Assembly (NCBI GenBank): GCA_002205965.3
Contig: NADL03000060.1
Span: 186,001-250,000, forward strand
Reading direction: 5' to 3'
Source: Kappaphycus alvarezii
Lineage: Eukaryota > Rhodophyta > Florideophyceae > Gigartinales > Solieriaceae
Length of the DNA: 64,000 nucleotides
Shown in pieces: positions 56,640 through 64,000 of the stretch. The translations under genes were made by a program, and so were the position numbers. Numbering within the stretch: position 1 is the first letter of the stretch; each line of letters opens with the position of its first letter. The notes under the pieces were generated by a model that saw only the letters and a program-made list of their open reading frames with translations, searched no databases and was not told the DNA's origin.

Positions 56640-57292
56640 ACTCAGAATGTAATAATGTATCCATAGGGAACGGGTATTGCCGACCCGTTTCACACCAGAC
56701 CAGGAAAGGTCAGGTATATAGCGGACATTGGGTAGCTGGTAAGAAGGTGGCCTTCTAGTGTCTATTGGACCGTTGTCCTCATATGAGGATATTTGTCCTC
56801 ATAGCACTTCTTTTCAATACAAAATTTTTTTTGCCTCAGCGCATTTCTTGTCCCTCCGCATTAGTTCATGAGTGTAGATGGCCGATCAAAACAATCTTTT
56901 CAAGATTGTTGACCTCGGTGAAGGCTAAACCAATTTTCCATCACAAGCTTCCGCTCTTCGCAAGAAGTTGTGAAAACGACTTCATTTTGGAAGGTAAAAT
57001 AGTTCGTATTATCGTGGGGGGTTTCAGAAACGAGGGCGCATGTACAGTAAAAATTACTGTACTGTAACTAAACAAAAAAACCTTTTTTCCAGTAAAAATT
57101 TCGGGCTTCCAAAACATTTTCCTTTCCAAAATGTAACGGAAATTGTCCTCATATGAGGACAAAGTGTGCCTCATATGAGGACAGTGCGTGGTCGGATAGA
57201 CACTAGGGAGCGTAGTAACTTCCACATTACTTTGTCGGTATACCTTTTTGTGCTGATTGTGGTTGTCTGGGAAACTATGGGATAGATGTAAA
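56640..57292 (+). repeat. LINE 3' untranslated piece split by an inverted-repeat element
   Basis: 56725-56754 and 57207-57292 match 62405-62510 in sequence (GGAGCGTAGT.ACTTCC, ACCTTTTTGTG, TGTCTGG.AAAC). The inverted-repeat element lies between them. Confidence 0.6.
56755..57206 (+). mobile_element. Inverted-repeat element (MITE-like), copy 3
   Basis: 452 bp, CTAGTGTCTAT at the left and ATAGACACTAG at the right, perfect over 11 bases. Subterminal palindromes TCCTCATATGAGGA occur at both ends, doubled at the right (57143-57182). No open frame worth naming. Confidence 0.8.
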
Positions 57293-57905
57293 CCTTAAAT
57301 GATATGCGTAGATCTAAAAAGGTAATTCAAAACAAATGAATAATAAATTACCTGAATAGAACTGAGATTAATAATAAAAAGAAAAACAATATTTATTGAT
57401 CGACGGGAATAGTTCTATGGCCCGAGACTTGCTAAAATTTCCTAGCAGCCTAAGAATATTTATAACGCAGATCAAAGTAGAAAGCTGTGAAGAATAATTC
57501 GCCAGTATAACAATAATTATAGACCAAACTCTATAGTAATTGAATATTGAAGAATAATTATCCAGGTGAGCATTAATCCAAATAATAATTTACTGGTAAT
57601 ATAATTCCAGTAATTATAACTGTAGAATTTTAAAACCAACTGGCAGACATAAAAATTGCTTCACGTGTAATACAGTATAAAGCATGGGCCAGTGAAAACA
57701 GATCAACTCATTTTCGATGATTCGCAATAAATTAAAAAGTGTTGATCTCTGATAAAAAAATTTTCCACATTTTTTTATTACTGCATTCGATATAGGAAAC
57801 CAATTAAATAGTTTTCCAGTACTTGTAACATTATTTTTCCAAATTTCACAATAGATCGGATACATCATCCAAGAGTAAAACACCCAGACATTTAGAACTC
57901 AGAAC
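57293..57905. other. No gene recognised
   Basis: AT-rich spacer. Confidence 0.4.
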
Positions 57906-57959
57906 TCACACAGGAGTACAGCGAGGGCACAGTTGTCCTGAACGCTCCGGTTGGCACCA

Positions 57960-59240
57960 ACGGTTTACCCAACAGCACTTCACAGGCCATGTGAAGTCCC
58001 TGAAGCCGTTCCTCGACACTATCATCGCCTTGGGGAACACGCACATCGCGTTCCAGCTCCTGCGCAACTGTTTCGGGGTCTGTAAGCTCGGATACCTGTT
58101 ACGGGTGGTGCCACCAGCTTGCACTGCGGAAGGCGCTGCAATATTCGATGCAATGATGGAGAACTGTGTGCGCACACTGGCTGGGGGCGTCCTCGACCCC
58201 GACATATTTCGAGAACTGCAGTTGCCCATGAAACCGATCACCGCCAAGAAGCCATCACTGGGAATTGGACTCACTTCGGCGAAGTCAATTGCAGCTGCAG
58301 CCTTCCTCGCCTCCAGCGCAGCGTCCAACAGGCTGTGTGCAGCCCTCCTCCCAGCGGCAATTACGGATCTCTCAACGTACCGAGACATCGTCGAGGCGCA
58401 CCAGATTTGGTCCCTCTCTTGCTCCCAGTCCAGGATTATCCCCTTTAGTGCCCTCTGCACAGAAGACACCATCGGACGCCATCCACGAGCGGGTGCAAGA
58501 GGAGATCGATGTGGGCGACAATAGACGGCAGGCCTTCCGTGCCTCCATGGGGCTCCCCGGCGCGAAAGATTGGGTGTACTGCACCCCATCTCCGGGCCTT
58601 AAGACTAGCATTGAACCAAGAGAATTCTCAATATGGTTCCAATACTATTGCCAAGTCCCGCTCTTCCTCCGGAAACACCATGCCCCAAGCGGAACTGCCC
58701 CGAAACTCTCGACTGTTTCGGCGACCATCTGTTGCACTGCTTACACGGGGGCGAGAGGACGCGAAGACACGACTGTCAGGTTCGTTTATTGGCAAGCGAT
58801 CTCATGAAAGCCGCGCGACATCCAGTCATCGAGCCGCGAGAAGGGGTCCACCGCACAAGACCGATATTCGCGCAATGGGACGAACGGCAGAACAGACTTC
58901 TTCGACGTCACCTTGTCAACCCCTAGCGCCCTCGAACAGGAGAGTGAGGACATTCAACCCACTCACCTCGCTTAACGCGGCAAGAACGGCGAAACACAGA
59001 AGATACGAGTCCTTTATCGCGTCTTCCGCCGGAAGTAGGCTAGTGCCCGTCCCTATCTCTACCCTCGGGGGATGGCACCCGGACGCCCACGCGTTGCTAA
59101 CCGACGTCGCACGCAACGTCGCTACGAGGGCAAGGGAGACCTACGCAAAGGTCAAAGAAATATTAACACAGCGTCATGCCGCAGCAGCAGTAATGTCCAA
59201 TGCAGCGTGCCTGTTGGCCGGCCTCCCGTCAGTTTTCTAG
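57960..59240 (+). pseudogene. LINE protein: thumb, CCHC zinc motif, REL endonuclease
   Basis: Frame 1: FGVCKLGYLLRVVPPACTAE, LDPDIFRELQLP, SIAAAAFLASSAAS (thumb). Frame 2 from about 58450: NRRQAFRASMGLPGAKDWVY, EPREFSIWFQYYCQVPL. Frame 1 from about 58660: CPKRNCPETLDCFGDHLLHC, a zinc motif. Then RTRP and, in a third frame, DIRAMG, and DFFDVTLSTP, which together resemble the RPD...DVT core of restriction-like endonucleases that nick the target for non-LTR elements. After another change: KHRRYESF, VPVPISTLGGWHPDAHALL, TQRHAAAAVMSNAACLLAGL and stop at 59240. At least four frame changes; not functional as read. Confidence 0.8.
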
Positions 59241-59310
59241 CGTTTTGACAACTTCCCGCCAACCCTTTATATTGTAAGCCTTTACCATCACGACATCCCT
59301 TAGGGAACAG

Positions 59311-59356
59311 CTGACCATATTTTTCATGCATTAAACACCCCAAATTCCCCCCCCCA
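59311..59356 (+). repeat. LINE tail
   Basis: CATATTTTTCATGCATTAAA then CACCCCAAATTCCCCCCCCC, the model for the dispersed tail motif. Confidence 0.7.
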
Positions 59357-60163
59357 GACATTTCCTCCCTTCGGTGAGACCGAGTACTCGAGAAGTTCGA
59401 CCAGTTTCTTCCAGAACCACACTAGACTCATTCGAAAGGCGGGAACAAGGAAGGACATTAAACATGCTGCGTTGAATGTGACAGAAACCGTATCAACTCA
59501 TTTTGTTTTCAGGGGCGTGGATTGATTGGTCTTGAGTTTGGTTTTACAATTTTCAGCGTAGATGCAAGCTATTGCCCCTCATCTGCTTGAAAAATCCTTT
59601 GAATTGCTTTAAGAGGCCAGTTTCAGCGACATCCCTGAAGATTTTTGCGTCGAAATCAACGTTTTATTTATTTATACTGAGGAGGCCACATCAAGTTGGC
59701 TGATCAAGACATTTACATTTGTGCTCGAACTGACTACTGCGAAAACAAACGACCCCAAAGAAAAAGCCCATTCAATCGCTTATAATACACTCAACCTACT
59801 CCCAATCCTATCAACCTCCCCAGGAGATACAGTTGCTGATTAAACGAAAACTGCCCTGTCATGGTACTCCTCCAAACTGCGAAAAAGCGTCAAAAAGCCT
59901 GTACTAACGTAAGTGAGGTATGAAAGAGAGGGCTACATATATTCAGGATAATTTCAGTTGGATGGTTCCTTTCATTATATTGAATATATCTTCCAACATT
60001 GAAGACACCCAAAACTTCCCCTCCCTTTCATTAGGGATAACAGGCTAATACGCGACTATCTCAACCGATGTCTCGCAGATCGAAACTAAATTACCCTAGA
60101 GGGCTCCTTCTAGATCAGTCAGGAGGCCTTTTGTAGTATACCTAATACAAGCAACAGCGTATG
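59357..60163. other. No gene recognised; one tail motif
   Basis: 59981-60024 reads TTGAATATATCTTCCAACAT then GAAGACACCCAAAACTTCC, a plus-orientation tail copy without LINE coding attached. Confidence 0.45.
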
Positions 60164-60529
60164 TTAAGGTAGAAGTTCTGGGTTTTTTAATCCCGGGAGA
60201 TACATTAGATCCACCCTAAAGTTTTCCAAACAACTACAGCAAATGGTCGCATGAAAGCAATTGCCAAGCAACTGTGGGTTCCCTTGACTTGGACGGCCGT
60301 TTTGAAGGCCAGTATGGTCAGGACTGTTTATGCTCTCGAATTCCATCCTCACAGCGTGAATTGGGGGGTCGATATAGATGCAGATCTTGACGTTGCCGTG
60401 TTGACCGATTTTTGGTTTTGAGTTCTTCCGGTCTTTGTCATAACAGGAATATAAGAGATTCAAAGCATCGATCCCCAATAAATTGCCGATTCCCTCAGCT
60501 GGTGGCAGCAATGAAATTGTCGGAATCAA
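60164..60529 (-). CDS. Unrecognised open frame
   Basis: 121 codons, uninterrupted: IPTISLLPPAEGIGNLLGID, YSCYDKDRKNSKPKIGQHG. NLLGIDAL is faintly like the C-terminal motif of retropepsins, but no DTG is present. It could be a retroelement scrap or a short host exon. Confidence 0.25.
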   Translation of the reverse strand: MIPTISLLPPAEGIGNLLGIDALNLLYSCYDKDRKNSKPKIGQHGNVKICIYIDPPIHAVRMEFESINSPDHTGLQNGRPSQGNPQLLGNCFHATICCSCLENFRVDLMYLPGLKNPELLP

Positions 60530-60753
60530 TGTTGCAGGGTAATGTGCCCAAAAATTGCACGCGAAAAAATCTGGAAGAGGACCTAATTTAGATACAGTAT
60601 CGGAATTTGCAAGATAATTTTATAGTTTCTGAATTTGCAACATATTTTTGATTTGGATAAGTGTGATAAATTCTTGGGTTGATTTTTTTATTTTAAGACA
60701 CGGTGTCAATAATAGATGTCATTACACTTCCAAGGTCGTCATAATTTTCGAAG

Positions 60754-61131
60754 ATGTCGCATTATTTAAAGTTCGAAATCGACGTCGTTGAGACAACCCC
60801 CCACCATCAAATACCCTATCGGCTCACCCCTTTTTTGGCCCTTAACATGACCAACCTCCGCCCTTCCCTTACTATTACCAAGTCATCCCGAGGCTGTCGT
60901 CGACTCAACGCTCTTGCTCTGATAGCAAATTGTCCAACTGACTACAATGATTACTGTAGAAGATTGGACCGGGAACGCGTTCGGGAGTAGGTTTGCCGTA
61001 GCTGCTTCGAGCAGGCAGAAGATGCAGAGGAGGAGAAAGAGGAAGAGGAGTACGAAGAGGAAAATGAAGAGAAAGAAGAGGAGGAAGAGGAGGAAGGGGA
61101 GGATGAAGAGAAGGAAGAAGAGGATGAAAAG

Positions 61132-61173
<42 letters not shown>

Positions 61174-61546
61174 GAAGAGGAGTACTGGGTGGACCCGTGG
61201 GAGCCACTAGTGTACATCGGTGGAGGGGCTCCCATGGAGAACGAAGGGGAGACTGAGGGAGTAATTGTGATCTCTGAATGTACTGACGAAGATGAAAGAG
61301 GGGGTGAAGAGGACGATGAGTAGGATGAGGGAGGGAGACATGTAAAGTGCTGGAGTAGTGGGGAAGGGGACGAAAAGTATGGACCAGGTGGTTCCGACTC
61401 TGGAACCGGATCGGGGCATCTTCAGTGGTCTAGATATTTCGCAGGAGGCAACGGAGAATTCTAAGCCATTCGTGCATATTTGTGAGGACTTCCTCGGTGG
61501 AATGAATATTTTGGGGGAACTGTTTGGCTCCGATGTAGAGGACTAA
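60754..61546 (+). pseudogene. Acidic-protein family (copy 4), next to R LTR
   Basis: ATG at 60754 (MSHYLKFEIDVVETTPHHQ). LNALALIANCPTDYNDYCRR precedes a TAG at 60988-60990. Past it, the frame continues VCRSCFEQAEDAEEEKEEEE with about 50 further residues almost all Glu (61021-61181), then YWVDPWEPLVYIGGG and ECTDEDERGGEEDDE to a TAG at 61321. In the next frame: MDQVVPTLEPDRGIFSGLDI, ENSKPFVHICEDFLGGM, ILGELFGSDVED and TAA (61544-61546). The conserved start and end show that the Glu run is not just a microsatellite. Unknown function. Confidence 0.6.
61026..61181 (+). repeat. GAG/GAA microsatellite
   Basis: Purine-only triplet run coding for Glu in the acidic-protein frame and for Lys/Arg in the next frame. 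Confidence 0.85.
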
Positions 61547-61639
61547 GATATTAAGGAAGGAATCTAGATATTTATCCTGATAGTATCTGCTGGTAGTCTT
61601 TCTCGTTGACACGATTTCAATTAATGCATTTTATGGTTC

Positions 61640-61997
61640 GTAGTATGTTTCTTTGAGACTTTAGGGTTAGCCAAGAAGTCTGTATACGCTGAGTAAACGG
61701 CTTCCTCTTTTGAAGGTCAGGCAAGTTGGCAGACAGCTTCACTTCAAGTCCCGATAGTAGGAAGTTGAGAGTCAACTTCAGACCCGAGAAACATTTTTCC
61801 TACGCTGGTTGCAGAGCATCAGTGGTAGACCCTGTCCCTTCCATACTTGCTTGTAGCCCTCCCAAATGCCTTCCTTATCCAATCCTTTTTGTTCGTTCAA
61901 TTATACCACGGTAGCACTTTTGTAGCTTGCAAAACCTCCTCCTTGGGGTAAGTGTTTCTGAGTATCTCTTCTACAGACGATTTACCCCTACGACAGA
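61640..61997 (+). repeat. R LTR, copy at 61.8 kb
   Basis: Its inverse matches 54520-54975 and 53745-54125 (GAAGAGATACTCAGAA, AAAGTGCTACCGTGGTAT, GGTCTGAAGTTGACTCTC). It starts about 95 bp after the acidic gene stop, same orientation as at 28 and 55 kb. Confidence 0.65.
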
Positions 61998-62159
61998 ACG
62001 AGCTGGTAGAAGCGCCACCGGCCTCGCTCGTGCAACGTGGCGAAGTCCGCAAGGTAGACGCCATTGTTGTGAAAGTAGTGATCCGATAAGTTTTGTTCTG
62101 GTTGAAATTGGTCTCAAGGTGTTCCCAGTACATTTTGAAGGACCATCAACCCGGTGTCT

Positions 62160-62560
62160 TTTCTGAATGCGGCGCGAAACGCAAAGCAGAGAAGATATCA
62201 ATCTTTTATCGCGACTTTCACCAGAGGTAGGCTCGTGCCTGTGACCTTCTCCGCTTTTGGATAGTGGCACTTGGATGCATGTGAGGTGCTAAATAACATG
62301 GAATGGAACCTGACCGTGAGGGCATTGGAGACGTACGGAAGGTTCGGAGGGGTTTGATGCAACGGTACGCTGCAGCAGCCGTCATTGCCAGTGAGGCCTG
62401 CTCGATGCCTGGTCTGAAGGTAACCTTTTGGGGAGCGTAGTTCCTTCCCCATTACTGTGTCTGCATACCTTTTTGAGTCATATGTGGATGTCTGGAAAAC
62501 AACGGGATAGATCGAATATATCTTCCAAAAGCAAAACAGCTAAACATTTCCCCTTTTGAA
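62160..62560 (+). pseudogene. LINE C-terminal fragment with 3' tail
   Basis: It matches 58975-59245 in nucleotide order (AACGCAAAGCAGAGAAGATA, CCAGAGGTAGGCTCGTGCC, ACGCTGCAGCAGCCGTCATT) with broken frames. The 3' untranslated part runs to a tail motif at 62508-62558 (GATCGAATATATCTTCC, CTAAACATTTCCCC). This gives the empty site for the insertion at 56755. Confidence 0.7.
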
Positions 62561-63225
62561 GGGTATGGAATCGGCACTGTGGCGCGGACTTTGACAGTTG
62601 GAAGAAAAGAACTGTGTAACAGGGCAGTAAATTGAATGCGTCTCTTTGGATGATTTCGCACTGGAACTGTCTAGCAATGCAACGACACATTACCGTTATC
62701 TTGAGGTTACGATAGTCAGTTTGGGTTTTTCTTGTTTTGTTTTTGCGTAGCATATTTTCATACAGAGACAGATAATTTTGAATAGGGGTACATAGGGTAT
62801 GTCTTTACTGTGAGAGCTCGGAGGGCTGCGAATTTTGCCTGGAAGGAATATTTGATTGGCCTATTTTTCGTGCTAGACAGGAAAGCACCAGATAGTGATG
62901 TCATTCACGAAATAGGGTCAAGCGCGAGCGTTATTTCTGGAGTCGTGCTTCGGAATAATCGCCAGGTGTTCTGTGTCAACGCGTTGCTATTTCAGTGAAT
63001 GATGTCCCGGATTAATCGTCAAGCGTATGAACTACACGAGTAATCGTCCCGGGACGGGATAATACGGCATCTAGTTTCCGAATATTACATCTTGGTTGCA
63101 GTTCAAAGAATTGCGTAAAGGCTAGGTTGGTTCTGTTTGCTGTTCATAATTATTCCTTCTCCAATTCTAGTCAGGTCTTCCTATACAAGGCATTATCTGT
63201 CCCTGTAAGTGCCAAAAAATATTAT
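62561..63225. other. No gene recognised
   Basis: A plus frame at 62810-62998 shows no motif. Confidence 0.3.
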
Positions 63226-63275
63226 AGAGAGGGAGAAATGTTTGGGTGTTTTACTCTTGAAAGATATATCCGATG
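63226..63275 (-). repeat. LINE-tail motif
   Basis: AGAGGGAGAAATGTTTGGGT then GTTTTACTCTTGAAAGATAT. Confidence 0.6.
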
Positions 63276-63626
63276 TATCTCATAGTTTTCTTAACTATTA
63301 TTAATTGAATGACTCGGAGAGGACAAATCAATTGAGTCGCACGTAATAATAAGATAATCTCGGAGAGTCAATGCGTGGTGTGTCTCTACTCTCAATTGAA
63401 GCAACGCGAAATGCCGCTAGTGAAAATTATTTCAAGACCATATAGTTAAGAAGCAATAACTGCTACATCTAGATATGTTTTGATCACTCACTGAACAATT
63501 AATAGCATCGGTAGTGCGCGCCATTGCGCACGTCCTCAAATAGACCCAATACCCCCGGTTTCATAAAAGAAACCGGGGATTTAAAAGTTTTCAGTATAAG
63601 TATTGAAACTTTTAGTATGTGTAGTG

Positions 63627-63960
63627 TCAGGGAGTGGGTCGAAAAAGAAAGGCACAATGAACGGGTAGCAAAACCCCCGGGATGCCGTTGCATTCCCATA
63701 TTTGGTTTTTTTTAGTGGAAGGGTGATGGAAACCTCGATGAAGTTTAATCAGCTCGCTATGGGTAAAGTTGATGACAATTTGGTTCCATAGAATGTAAGC
63801 ATGACCATTGTTGCGAACAACAAGCATCTTCTATTGCAGGACTTGATTACACATAGTGCTTTCCACGTTGTTGAAATAGACCTGTATCCTGTCAAGTTTT
63901 TCAAGTCAAAGCAAGAATGGTTTATCAGAATTGACGACGTCAACCCGAAAAGATATAGAA
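63627..63960 (-). pseudogene. Retroelement integrase zinc-domain fragment
   Basis: The minus strand reads NGHAYILWNQIVINFTHSEL then IKLHRGFHHPSTKKNQIW. The 'ELxKLHRxFxHPSxxK' pattern with preceding 'H.Y..W' is that of the N-terminal zinc domain of a group of retroelement integrases. The element would continue on the minus strand toward lower coordinates, but the frame breaks at about 63627. An upstream part may lie outside the window. Confidence 0.45.
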
Positions 63961-64000
63961 TATGTAGGCAGAGATATCATAATACCAATCGAGCCGATAG

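Larger units (their letters stand above)
57906..59356 (+). mobile_element. LINE 3' half, best copy
   Basis: It runs from the RT thumb to the 3' tail. The RT core is missing (5' truncation, as is usual for LINE copies). Coding parts are given below. The 3' untranslated part (59241-59356) ends with the tail motif ATTAAACACCCCAAATTCCC followed by C. Confidence 0.8.

Noticed and set aside
25930..57182. Repeated TGTCCTCATATGAGGACA palindromes as a CRISPR-like array
   Set aside because: They occur in pairs at the ends of inverted-repeat elements, not at regular spacing with unique spacers, and the DNA is eukaryotic.
57906..58589. 227-codon minus-strand frame
   Set aside because: Opposite strand of the LINE thumb region, which has clear family motifs on the plus strand.
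60947..61235. Lys/Arg-rich plus frame and Ser-rich minus frame across the GAG/GAA run
   Set aside because: Both are other frames of the triplet run; the Glu frame connects to conserved sequence on both sides.

Overview
The window is eukaryotic nuclear DNA dominated by transposable elements. No operons, Shine-Dalgarno-led genes or bacterial gene order are visible. Instead there are LTR retrotransposons of the Ty3 and Ty1/copia types, a non-LTR retrotransposon (LINE) family in many broken copies, small inverted-repeat elements, and long AT-rich stretches without genes. The host could be an alga, an oomycete or a chytrid-like fungus; the sequence alone does not decide this.

Layout. 1-1057 is unassigned. 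1058-8052 is a Ty3 element read on the minus strand (gag, protease, RT, RNase H, integrase). Between its integrase and its 3' LTR lies an extra gene on the opposite strand. The first 26 residues of that gene are a near copy of the histone H3 tail: 20 of 26 identical without gaps, with K4 and the modified residues R2, R8, S10, R17, K18 and K23 kept but K9 and K27 replaced by Leu and Val. This is the most unusual object in the window. 8053-18500 holds LINE fragments, small repeats and an inserted piece of an acidic-protein gene. 18666-19617 is a decayed Ty3 integrase/chromodomain piece. 21480-25560 is a decayed copia element on the plus strand. 25911-26355, 40214-41214 and 56755-57206 are three copies of an inverted-repeat element with an 18-nt subterminal palindrome. 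27100-28960 (minus) holds a Ty3 gag piece, an LTR ('R') and a second acidic-protein gene. 29225-37600 is a LINE copy split by a young, complete chromodomain Ty3 element (29707-35476; 315-bp LTRs with two differences; 5-bp target duplication TTACA). 38746-39129 is a possible host gene for a small two-span membrane protein. 39-57 kb is mostly AT-rich and empty except for R LTRs, a copia RT scrap and an acidic gene. 57906-59356 is the best LINE 3' half, with a CCHC zinc motif and a restriction-enzyme-like endonuclease. 60754-61997 is the best acidic-gene copy followed by its R LTR. The end holds another LINE 3' end and an integrase zinc-domain scrap.

How they relate. Three separate LTR families here carry parts that could act on chromatin: an H3-tail mimic (1-8 kb), a chromodomain (29.7-35.5 kb), and an acidic Glu-rich protein beside the R LTR (four copies). 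The young Ty3 element has many one- or two-base frame breaks, several in short base runs, although its LTRs are almost identical. Some frame breaks in this window may therefore be assembly errors, and intact-versus-broken calls should be read with that in mind.
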